A stretch of 64,000 nucleotides of DNA. Source: CAVVAL01 sp963740215 (GTDB taxonomy: Bacteria; Actinomycetota; Actinomycetes; Mycobacteriales; Cryptosporangiaceae). The stretch is taken from positions 1,178,001-1,242,000 of the forward strand of contig CAVUDJ010000019.1 of NCBI GenBank assembly GCA_963740215.1, given 5' to 3'. The translations under genes were made by a program, and so were the position numbers. A model generated the notes under the pieces. The model made no database searches. It saw only the letters and a program-made list of their open reading frames with translations, and was not told where the DNA came from. Of the stretch, positions 50,779 through 58,482 are shown one piece after another; the first letter of the stretch is position 1, and each line of letters begins with the position of its first letter.

Positions 50779-53121
50779 TCAGCCCGCCCGCACGGTGTAG
50801 ATGCGCAGGTTGGGGTCGGCCGCGAGCTGGGCGTCGGTGTACTTGATCGTGTCCCAGCCCTTGCCGGAGTACAGCCGGGTCTGGTCGGCGTAGTACGGCG
50901 AGTTCGGGTTGGTGGACTGCGAGTACGTGAGGATCTGGCGTCCCGACGGCCCGCGCCTACCCAGCTCCACCGCCATGACGAACGACGAGCCGTGGAGGAT
51001 CTTGGGGTAGCCGACGCCGGGCGCGAAGGCGGCGGTGATCACGTTGAAGGCGCCCTCGTCGTGGCGGCTGCCGTGGATGGGGATCCGCTCCGCGCCTCGC
51101 GGCTCGCTCTGGATCGCGCCGAGTGGGGCGTCCAGCGGGATGCCGGCGAGCTTCTGCACCGCGTCGGCGAGCGCGGTCAGGACCCTCGGGTCCCCGACGG
51201 CGAGCCGCCGCGGCGTGTTGACGGGATCGGAGACGACGAACGGATCCGCGAACCGGATACCGCCCGCGCGCGCGAACTCGCGGAACACGTGCGTGCCGCG
51301 GCTGTCCAGGTCAGCCCGCAGGTTCCAGCCGCGCAGGGCCGCGCAGGCGGCGGTGAGGTTGACCGTCGTGCCGTTCGTCGCGGTCGCGGTCGGGTTGGCC
51401 TCGCACAGCGCCACGAGGTCGTCGCGGAGGAGTTCCCCGCCGTGCACCCGGTTGGCGAACATGACCTGCCAGAGGTTCTCCGCGGTGAACCTCGTGCCGG
51501 GCAGCCCGTCGGTGCCGGCGAGCCGCTGCTGGACCTGGATCAGGCCGAGCCGGGTGCGCAGGCTGCGCGGCGTCCGCTCGTCACCGATGATCCGCGAGAA
51601 GCCCTCCAGCGGCTGGTCGGGGTTGGCGAGCCAGTAGCTGTCGTTGGAGTTGGTGACGTAGTCGGTGCGGAAGCGCACCGGCAGGCGCGACGGCCCCAGG
51701 ATCCCCGGTACCGCGGCGTCGCGGTCCGAGCCGAGTGCGCAGGCCGACGTCGATCCGTTGAGCACCGCCAGGCCGGCCGCCGCGTAGAGCGGCTTGAACG
51801 GCGCCGGGATGCACGCCGCCGCCAGCTCGTCCGTGACCCGCGGGATCACCGAGTGGTCCCCGTACATCGCCCGGCCGGTCGCGTCGGCGGCGATGACGTT
51901 GACCCACGGCAGGAACTGGTAGCGGTCGAGCACGGCCTTCATCTGGCGGACCGTGCCGGCGCGCCCCATCTGGAGCCACCCGTCGATCGCGCGGCTGTTG
52001 CTCGCGTTGACGTCCGTGATCGCGTACGCGCTGGTTGCCGTCCACGGGAACGTGCCAGGCACGACGGCCACCGGGCCGAAGTGCGTGTCGTAGAACGTGT
52101 GCGTCACCGGGACGGTGCCGCCGGTCGGCGCCGGCACCCGGATCGTCACGGTGCGGCGTGTCATCTTCCGTGCCGCCCCATCGACGACGTAGGACGTCGG
52201 GTCGCCGGGCACGAGCGTCAGCTGGTGCCAGACGAACCGCCGGGCGGTGGAGACGGTGTGGCTCCAGCCGACGGTGGCGTTGTGGCCGATCTCGACGACC
52301 GGGTCGCCGATCAGCGCGGCGCCCTCCACGTCGTACACGCCCGGAATCTTCAGGTGCATCCGGTAGAACCGGTCGGGGCCGTCCCAGGGGAAGTGCGGGT
52401 TGGCGAGCACCATGCCGGTGCCGTTCGCGGTCGCCTGACGGCCGAGCCCGTAGGCGTTGCTGCCGACGCCGCCGTTCGCGGCAAGCACGCGCCGCCGGTC
52501 AGGTGCGGTGCCGGCCGTTGCCCCGGTCGTCGTGGGCGGGGCGGCTGCGACGATGCCGTCCAGCAGCGCGCGCGAGCCCGCGCGGATCAGGCTTGCCCAG
52601 GTGGTACGCCAGACGTCGAATTCGTTGATCCTGCGCACCCAGGGCTGGCCGGTGCACTTCGGGTCGGTCAGCTTCGCGACGCCGGTCCTGCGCAGGTAGG
52701 TGTTGTAGCCGGCGGCGAAGCCCCGGACCAGGTCGCGGGCCTCGCCGCGACGGCGCGTCGATCCCGTCGGGCCGGCCGGCGAGTAGGTGCTCGACGACCC
52801 GGTCGCGCTTCGCCTTCTGGAAGAACAGGTCGCTGCGGATGTTCGCGTCGGTCGGCCCCGAAGTACCGGGATCGCGTGGCGTCGGACGGTGACGATCCTC
52901 TCGGCGATCACGCAGATGTTGTCCTCGGCCTGCACGTGGCCGACGCCGAAGCCCAGGCTCGCGAAGCTCCTGGCCGTGATGTGGGGAACGCCGTAGGAGG
53001 CCCGGCGGATCTCGGCTGAGTATCCGCCCTGGTGCACTGCCGCGGCGGGCGCCGCGCCCCCGACGAGGCTGGCGGCCAGCAGACCGGCGGCGACGCCGGA
53101 GCGGATCAAGTGCATGGTCAT
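50779..53121 (-). CDS. Secreted Ntn-hydrolase acylase (penicillin/AHL acylase family), with internal out-of-frame stretch
   Basis: A 780-residue exported acylase: signal peptide (SGVAAGLLAASLVGGAAPAA), alpha chain with SYGVPHITARSFASLGFGVG, spacer, and the autocatalytic site in NGGVGSNAYGLGRQATANGT where Ser becomes the N-terminal nucleophile of the beta chain; VLANPHFPWDGPDRFYRMHL and NDSYWLANPDQP follow. Between about 52755 and 52860 the encoded residues are foreign to the family; the adjacent frame reads GPTDANIRSDLFFQKAKRDR, as expected, so two compensating indels probably garble some 36 residues. Substrates of the family are beta-lactams, acyl-homoserine lactones or lipopeptides. ATG 53121 has GGGAAGG. 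Confidence 0.88.
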   Translation of the reverse strand: MTMHLIRSGVAAGLLAASLVGGAAPAAAVHQGGYSAEIRRASYGVPHITARSFASLGFGVGHVQAEDNICVIAERIVTVRRHAIPVLRGRPTRTSAATCSSRRRSATGSSSTYSPAGPTGSTRRRGEARDLVRGFAAGYNTYLRRTGVAKLTDPKCTGQPWVRRINEFDVWRTTWASLIRAGSRALLDGIVAAAPPTTTGATAGTAPDRRRVLAANGGVGSNAYGLGRQATANGTGMVLANPHFPWDGPDRFYRMHLKIPGVYDVEGAALIGDPVVEIGHNATVGWSHTVSTARRFVWHQLTLVPGDPTSYVVDGAARKMTRRTVTIRVPAPTGGTVPVTHTFYDTHFGPVAVVPGTFPWTATSAYAITDVNASNSRAIDGWLQMGRAGTVRQMKAVLDRYQFLPWVNVIAADATGRAMYGDHSVIPRVTDELAAACIPAPFKPLYAAAGLAVLNGSTSACALGSDRDAAVPGILGPSRLPVRFRTDYVTNSNDSYWLANPDQPLEGFSRIIGDERTPRSLRTRLGLIQVQQRLAGTDGLPGTRFTAENLWQVMFANRVHGGELLRDDLVALCEANPTATATNGTTVNLTAACAALRGWNLRADLDSRGTHVFREFARAGGIRFADPFVVSDPVNTPRRLAVGDPRVLTALADAVQKLAGIPLDAPLGAIQSEPRGAERIPIHGSRHDEGAFNVITAAFAPGVGYPKILHGSSFVMAVELGRRGPSGRQILTYSQSTNPNSPYYADQTRLYSGKGWDTIKYTDAQLAADPNLRIYTVRAG

Positions 53122-53238
53122 CGCGGACCTTCCCTGTCGACGCCCCGGCCGAGCCCGCGTTCGTCGGCCCACCTAGTGGCTTAGCACCCACGCGGTGGTC
53201 ACGCAACGCGACCAAGGCGATGGCACCGAGGGACACCC

Positions 53239-54183
53239 TCAGCGGCGGACGATCACCACCTCGTACTGGTCTGCGGTCGGCGGAAAGCCGGTGTCGAACT
53301 TGGCGTTCACCGCAACGAGCCGACTGCCGTGAACCGCGACGGTCGACGGTGTCTGGAACAGGTCGCTCGTGATGACCTTGTCGACGACCGCACTGGTCAG
53401 GTCGGGGCTCAGCCGTAGCCGCGTGACTTGGTTCAGGAAGGGCTCCGCCACCCACAGCCGCCCGGCCTCGTACAGGATCCCGTCCGGACCGAGCCCGCTT
53501 ACCAAGAGCGTGCTCACTCCGGTCACGGGATCGACGGTGTAGAGCGCCTCGGCCGTCGAATGCGCCACGATCAGCGTGTGCCCGTCAGGTGTGGCGGCTA
53601 TGCCGTTGAGGTTGAAGTCGCCGCTGGTGTCGGCCGCCGGACCGGTCAACGCCAGGACGCTGAAGTCTCCCGGCAGCCCGGTCGGGCTGATCGGCACGAA
53701 GTAGAGCTTCGCCTGCAGTGAGTCGGTGAACCAGGCTCCAGCCTGGGTGACCACCACGTCGTTGATGATCGACTGGCCAGCCGCCCCGAACTGGTACGTA
53801 GCGACCGACTCGCCCGTGCTGGCGTCGTACACGTAGCCCTGGCCCGTGAAGCCGCCGGCGACGAACAGCAACCCACTGGGTTCGTCAACCTTGAGACCCA
53901 AGGCCATCCGACCATCCGGCGCGTCGACGAGCCGTTCGACGGTGCCACGCTGCAGGTTGCCCCGGAAGATGTCGCCGCCGAAGAGCTCCCCGGCGTAGAA
54001 CGTGGCGCCCCGCCCGACGGCAATGCCCTCCGCCGAGCTGGCGCCCGGCAGCACGATCACGTCAGTGGCGGGCGCCGCGGAGGCGGGTGCGGCGATCCCC
54101 GTGACCGCCACGAGGCCGAACAGGCCAATCAGTCCCAGGAGTCCGCGCCATGATCGACGATTCCGCACAACGGTTCCCAACAT
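53239..54183 (-). CDS. Secreted ScyD/ScyE-like beta-propeller protein
   Basis: A 314-residue exported protein: signal peptide (LLGLIGLFGLVAVTGIAAPA) followed by repeated strands such as SSAEGIAVGRGATFYAGELF, DVVVTQAGAWFTDSLQAKLY, NLNGIAATPDGHTLIVAHST and GPDGILYEAGRLWVAEPFLN, the NHL/SMP-30-like six-bladed propeller pattern. GGAGGGG before ATG 54183 decides the start. It may bind a ligand or hydrolyse lactones; metal ligands cannot be assigned with confidence. Confidence 0.8.
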   Translation of the reverse strand: MLGTVVRNRRSWRGLLGLIGLFGLVAVTGIAAPASAAPATDVIVLPGASSAEGIAVGRGATFYAGELFGGDIFRGNLQRGTVERLVDAPDGRMALGLKVDEPSGLLFVAGGFTGQGYVYDASTGESVATYQFGAAGQSIINDVVVTQAGAWFTDSLQAKLYFVPISPTGLPGDFSVLALTGPAADTSGDFNLNGIAATPDGHTLIVAHSTAEALYTVDPVTGVSTLLVSGLGPDGILYEAGRLWVAEPFLNQVTRLRLSPDLTSAVVDKVITSDLFQTPSTVAVHGSRLVAVNAKFDTGFPPTADQYEVVIVRR

Positions 54184-54293
54184 CGGTCCCCTCCGCACTG
54201 CTCGTTCCCCAGCCATCATCACGGGATCGGGGACCGGAGGGGATGGTCCGTACGGCCGAAGCGTATTGATCCGAACGCGTGGCGATCGCCTGC

Positions 54294-54363
54294 ACGAAGT
54301 GTCAAGTAAATGGTGGTATCGAGCGTCCGGTTAGAGCACGCGTGTCTGGACAGTCCGGTTCGT
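54294..54363. repeat. Dispersed intergenic hairpin element, copy C
   Basis: A 70-bp element: left arm ACGAAGTGTC (54294-54303), core AAATGGTGGTATCGAGCG (54308-54325, identical to copy B), right arm GACAGTCCGGTTCGT (54349-54363). The outermost pair is A-T where copy B has C-G, which keeps the stem. CCTG/CAGG (54289-54292 with 54365-54368) extends it. It lies 27 bp behind the stop of the reductase gene on the minus strand. Confidence 0.75.
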
Positions 54364-54389
54364 ACAGGCGGCGGTGCTGCCGAAGATGG

Positions 54390-55337
54390 TCAGTCGCTGT
54401 CCGCTGCGGTCCGGATGACGAGCTTGCCCAGCGTGCCCGACGCGAAGTCGGTCAAGGCGGTCTTCACACTGTCCAGGGCGTAGGTGCGCTGGATGTTGAT
54501 GCGGGTGCGCTGCTGCAGGTGGTTGTCGGCGGAACGCTCTAAAACGTCCCGGGTCGGTTGGGTGTAGATCGGCACCACCGTGATTTCGTCGGGGGCCACC
54601 ACCTGTTCCGGCGAGAAGATGAGCGTGGAGACGAACCGCCCGCCGGCCCGCACGGCAGGTAGCAGGTTCGTCAGGTCTCCGGCCAGGTGCAGGACGACGT
54701 CGACGCCCGACGGGTGATCGGAGCGGATGGCTGCGACGACGTCCTGCGTGTAGTCGACGATGACGCCGGCGCCGAGCTCAGTGACGAGTTTGCGTTCGTC
54801 GTCGGTGTGCGCGGTGGCGATGACGTGTGCCCCGGCTTGGGCGGCGAGCTGGACCGCCTGGTTGCCGACCCCGCCGGTTGCACCGGCGACGAGCACCGTC
54901 TGCCCGGTGGTGATGTCGGCGGCGTCGATGCACGCGAGCGCCGCCGCGCTGGCCAGACCGAGAGCGGCTCCGTCGACGAAGTCGATCGCGTCCGGCAGCT
55001 TCGCCAACCCGACCGCCGTGGGGACGGCGACGTACTCGGCGAACGAACCGTCTCCGAGGAAGTCTTTGGTGACCACGCCGAAGACCCGATCCCCCGGGCT
55101 GTAGTCGGTTACACCGGGGCCGACCGCGTCGACCGTTCCGGCGAAGTCCTTGCCCAGCACGAGCGGGAATCGGTGCTCCATCATGCCGTGGAAGAGGCCG
55201 TTGACGACGGCGAGATCGAATCCGTTGAGGGAGGCCGCGTAGACACGGATGCGCACCTCCCGCGCGGCGGGCTGCGGCATGTCCAGGTCACGTATCTGCG
55301 GGGCCGAGCCTAGCTCGGTCAAGACGGTGGCACGCAC
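54390..55337 (-). CDS. NADP-dependent quinone oxidoreductase-like MDR protein
   Basis: A 315-residue medium-chain reductase without structural zinc. MRATVLTELGSAPQIRDLDM, FPLVLGKDFAGTVDAVGPGV and the cofactor motif TVLVAGATGGVGNQAVQLAA are typical of the zinc-free quinone oxidoreductase group; the lack of an acidic residue after AGAHVIATAH favours NADPH. GTG 55337 has GAGGAGC upstream. It is divergent from the membrane-tethered CBM2-like protein. Substrate unknown. Confidence 0.9.
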   Translation of the reverse strand: MRATVLTELGSAPQIRDLDMPQPAAREVRIRVYAASLNGFDLAVVNGLFHGMMEHRFPLVLGKDFAGTVDAVGPGVTDYSPGDRVFGVVTKDFLGDGSFAEYVAVPTAVGLAKLPDAIDFVDGAALGLASAAALACIDAADITTGQTVLVAGATGGVGNQAVQLAAQAGAHVIATAHTDDERKLVTELGAGVIVDYTQDVVAAIRSDHPSGVDVVLHLAGDLTNLLPAVRAGGRFVSTLIFSPEQVVAPDEITVVPIYTQPTRDVLERSADNHLQQRTRINIQRTYALDSVKTALTDFASGTLGKLVIRTAADSD

Positions 55338-55510
55338 AAGGTGCTCCTCGCAAAGTCCGACTATCTGGAAGGTGTCCTCCAGCTCAGCACGGCGACCAGC
55401 GCCGGCCTATCAGTCGTCCGTGCAATAAATAGGCGGTCGCCGCCTGCACCTGTTCTGCGACATGCCGTACGCAGCGCGTAACTGAGGGTTACCGATATCC
55501 CAGTCATCGG

Positions 55511-56473
55511 ATGTATGGGTTGCAGGAGTATGCTAGCGGTGCTAATAGTGCCAATGTGACTTCATTAACCCCATCACAGGGTGAACAGGACGACTTACCG
55601 AGCGACACGGCGGCGGTCCTGGATGGCGACGATGAGGGGCCGCCAACCGTGGAGATGCCGGTACCACCGGAGGCCCAAGTAGCGCCCGAGTGGCCACATC
55701 CGGTGATCAACGGCGAGGTGTTGTCCACGCCTGAGAACGGATCCACCGAGCAGGCCGCGCTCGCAACCGAAACGCCCAGCCTCGATTCCACCTCGAGCGT
55801 CCTTCACCAGCGATTCCGGTTGGTGGCATGGATCGGCGGCCTGATCATCGTCGGATTGGTGGTCGTAGGCGTCAAAGACCTGGTCGACAAGCCTGCAGAG
55901 TCGTCGGACGGAAGGGCGCTACCGCAGGCCGGAACGAGCCCGCGCAACGACGCCGGCCGCCCGCCGACGTTGAGCGACGGCCCGATCGATCTGACACCTA
56001 CACCTGAGGCACAGCCAAGCGTTACCGCCTCGGCCGTAGCGGCAAGCCTGAGCCCTTCGCCGTCGGCGAGTGATGTGCCCAGGGAGCAGGTTCGGCCAGT
56101 ACCGCCGATTCAGCCACCAATCATCAGCCTGCCCGCGCCGGCCGGGCCACCGCCTGAGGCGGAGCTGAGGGCGGTCTACTCGACTGTCGAGCGCACTGGC
56201 CGGGCCCGGTTGCTCGGCCAGGTAGTCGTGTCGAATGTGGGCGACACGACAGCCGTCGGGTGGGAGGTCACCCTCAGATTGCCCACGGGCGGCACGCTCT
56301 CCAACGTGGCCGGTGTCAATTCCGCGCAGACGGGCTCCACGGTGAGGTTCACCCCGCGTGGTAGCAAGCGCAGGGTTTCTCCAGGTGGCTCCGTGCGATT
56401 CACGTTCGAAGTACGGAAGGCAAAGGGCGGTGATCCCACCAACTGCTTCATCAACGACCGGCCCTGCGGCTGA
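55511..56473 (+). CDS. Membrane-tethered protein with C-terminal CBM2-like domain
   Basis: A 320-residue protein: acidic cytoplasmic N-terminus (about 1-105), one membrane helix (LVAWIGGLIIVGLVVVGVKD), a long Pro/Ser/Thr-rich external linker (130-210) and a C-terminal beta-sandwich, LLGQVVVSNVGDTTAVGWEV, TLRLPTGGTLSNVAGVNSAQ, VSPGGSVRFTFEVR, NCFINDRPCG, matching the layout of family 2 carbohydrate-binding modules with the terminal Cys pair. No catalytic domain. It may bind polysaccharide at the cell surface. No ribosome site; the start is uncertain. The upstream gap holds the 6-bp hairpin AGGCGGTCGCCGCCT. Confidence 0.65.
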   Translation: MYGLQEYASGANSANVTSLTPSQGEQDDLPSDTAAVLDGDDEGPPTVEMPVPPEAQVAPEWPHPVINGEVLSTPENGSTEQAALATETPSLDSTSSVLHQRFRLVAWIGGLIIVGLVVVGVKDLVDKPAESSDGRALPQAGTSPRNDAGRPPTLSDGPIDLTPTPEAQPSVTASAVAASLSPSPSASDVPREQVRPVPPIQPPIISLPAPAGPPPEAELRAVYSTVERTGRARLLGQVVVSNVGDTTAVGWEVTLRLPTGGTLSNVAGVNSAQTGSTVRFTPRGSKRRVSPGGSVRFTFEVRKAKGGDPTNCFINDRPCG

Positions 56474-56498
56474 CAGTCCACCCCATACAAGGGTTTCC

Positions 56499-57287
56499 TC
56501 AACCCTGTCGCTTGCTGTCGTGACCTCCTCCAGGTCGACGGCCGGTTTGCTCGCGGGCGGCCGTGGTCTGGTTGAGCATCCCGTACGCGAGCCGCTCCAC
56601 GAGCAGCGCGGCAGCCGTCGACGACTCCGCGACCGCGTCGATGGCCTGCTTGGCGACGGTCAGGGCAAGGGTCGGCTTCGCAGCGACGTCCGCCGCGAGT
56701 TCGAGCGCGCGATCGAGCGCCTTCCCGGCGGGTGTCACCTCGCTCACCAGACCGAGCCGCCAGGCCTCGGCGGCGTCGATCCGCTTCCCGAGCAGCACCA
56801 GCTCGCGGGCCCGGGCGGTGCCGAGCATCCGGACGAGCCGGGTGAGCCCGCCCGAACTGGGAACGATGCCGAGCGCCACCTCGGGTAGGCCGAGAACGGC
56901 GGTCTCGTCGGCGATCCTCAGGTCGGTCGCGAGGGCGAGCTCCAGGCCGCCACCCAGGCAGTAGCCATGGATCGCACCGATCGTGACCTGCGGCAACGCC
57001 GCGATCGACTCGTACACCCGGCCGCTGGAGCGGTAGTACTCGGCGACCGCCTCGACGCCCAGCTCGCGCACCTCCGTCACGTCGGCACCAGCCGAGAAGG
57101 CCCGCCCGGCACCGGTGACGATCACCACCTGGCTCGACTGGACCTCGGGCGCCGCGAGCGAGTCCAGCAGTGCCTGCTCCAGCGCCATGGAGAGCGCGTT
57201 GAGTTTCTGCTCCCGGCGGAGCGTCAGGACGGCGACATCACCGTGGCGGTCGATCGTGACCTGCGCATCCGGCTCGCTGTGGGTCAT
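56499..57287 (-). CDS. Enoyl-CoA hydratase/isomerase
   Basis: A 262-residue crotonase-fold enzyme: VAVLTLRREQKLNALSMALE, VVIVTGAGRAFSAGADVTEV (first oxyanion strand), GAIHGYCLGGGLELALATDL (second oxyanion loop) and LPEVALGIVPSSGGLTRLVR with the catalytic Glu (PSSGG position). It hydrates or isomerises enoyl-CoA in beta-oxidation. The last ~20 residues (QTGRRPGGGHDSKRQG) are unlike the usual FxEKRxPxF end and may be altered by an indel. Its start overlaps the dehydrogenase stop. Confidence 0.9.
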   Translation of the reverse strand: MTHSEPDAQVTIDRHGDVAVLTLRREQKLNALSMALEQALLDSLAAPEVQSSQVVIVTGAGRAFSAGADVTEVRELGVEAVAEYYRSSGRVYESIAALPQVTIGAIHGYCLGGGLELALATDLRIADETAVLGLPEVALGIVPSSGGLTRLVRMLGTARARELVLLGKRIDAAEAWRLGLVSEVTPAGKALDRALELAADVAAKPTLALTVAKQAIDAVAESSTAAALLVERLAYGMLNQTTAAREQTGRRPGGGHDSKRQG

Positions 57288-58459
57288 GCTGACGCCTCGA
57301 CGTCGGGGAATGCCAGGACGCCGCCCACACCTCGCTTCACGATCTCGTTGCCGATGATCACCCGCTGGATCTCCGACGTGCCCTCCCAGATCCGGTCGAC
57401 CCGCAGTTCGCGGAAGAGCCGCTCGACCGGGTTCTCCCGCATGTATCCGCGACCGCCGAAGATCTGCACCGCCCGGTCGGCCGCCCGCCCCGCGGCCTCG
57501 GACGCCGAGAGCTTCACCACCGCCGCCTTGGCGTGCAGCGTCTTGCGGTCCGCGCCCTGGTCGGCCTCCCAGGCGACCTGGTAGACCAGCGCCCGGTTCG
57601 TCACCACGTCGACCACGTTGTCGGCGAGCATCGCCTGCACGAGCTGGAAGCGCGAGATCGGCTGCCCGAACTGCACACGGGAGTTGGCGTGCTCGGCGGC
57701 GAGTTCTGTCGCGCGCGCCGCAGCCCCCACCGTACGGGCGGCGATCATCAGCCGTTCCTCGACGAACCAGTCGCGGATGAGGTCGTAGCCCTGGCCGACC
57801 TCGCCGAGCAGGCAGTCGGCGCCCACCCGGACGTCGTCGAACACGAACTCCGGGTGCTCGTAGACGAACGTGTGCGTGAACCGGGGCACCCGCTTGATCC
57901 GCACGCCAGGCAGATCCTTCTCGACGAGGAACATCGTCGGGGCACCGTCGACGAGCGCGAGCACGATGATGAAGTCGGCCACGTCGCCGACCGTCACGAA
58001 CCACTTCTCTCCATTGAGGACGTACGAGTCGCCGTCCCGGATGGCCGTCGTCATCAGCGCTTGCGGATCCGAACCGGCATCGGCCTCGGTGACCGCGACG
58101 GCGTCCCTGCGTTCGCCGCGGATACCAGGGATCAGGAAGCGGTCGCGCTGCTCGGGCGTGCAGGCCCGCAGGGCGTTCGCCGGCCGCCACACCACGTCCC
58201 ACAGGGCACCGGTGAGCCTGCCCAACTCCTCCTGCACGATCGCCTGCTCCAGGATGGAGAGTCCGGCGCCGCCCCACTCGGCCGGCATGTTGATCGCCTG
58301 CAAGCCATGGTCGAGGACCGCCTGGCGCAGCGTCGCGTGCACCTCGGGCGAGAGGCCGTTGTTGGCCTCGCACTCGTCCTCGTACTCCATGATGACCTTG
58401 GCCAGCGAGGCTGCGCGCTCCTTCAACTCGCGCTGCCGGGGTGTGTAGCTGAAGTCCAT
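57284..58459 (-). CDS. Acyl-CoA dehydrogenase
   Basis: A 391-residue FAD-dependent acyl-CoA dehydrogenase: MPAEWGGAGLSILEQAIVQE, AVAVTEADAGSDPQALMTTA (FAD/substrate motif), YVLNGEKWFVTVGDVADFII, FGGRGYMRENPVERLFRELR and VDRIWEGTSEIQRVIIGNEI with the catalytic-base region. It oxidises an acyl-CoA to the 2-enoyl-CoA, the substrate of the co-transcribed hydratase. AAGGAGA precedes ATG 58459. Confidence 0.93.
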   Translation of the reverse strand: MDFSYTPRQRELKERAASLAKVIMEYEDECEANNGLSPEVHATLRQAVLDHGLQAINMPAEWGGAGLSILEQAIVQEELGRLTGALWDVVWRPANALRACTPEQRDRFLIPGIRGERRDAVAVTEADAGSDPQALMTTAIRDGDSYVLNGEKWFVTVGDVADFIIVLALVDGAPTMFLVEKDLPGVRIKRVPRFTHTFVYEHPEFVFDDVRVGADCLLGEVGQGYDLIRDWFVEERLMIAARTVGAAARATELAAEHANSRVQFGQPISRFQLVQAMLADNVVDVVTNRALVYQVAWEADQGADRKTLHAKAAVVKLSASEAAGRAADRAVQIFGGRGYMRENPVERLFRELRVDRIWEGTSEIQRVIIGNEIVKRGVGGVLAFPDVEASA

Positions 58460-58482
58460 GGCGACAGATCTCCTTGGCGTGA

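Noticed and set aside
50716..53019. 767-codon open frame on the plus strand opposite the acylase
   Set aside because: Shadow of the acylase; the text is Arg/Val/Gly/Asp-rich with no motif or ribosome site.
56490..56506. AGGGTT/AACCCT stem as convergent terminator
   Set aside because: Six base pairs overlapping the hydratase stop; suggestive because of its position but too weak to call.
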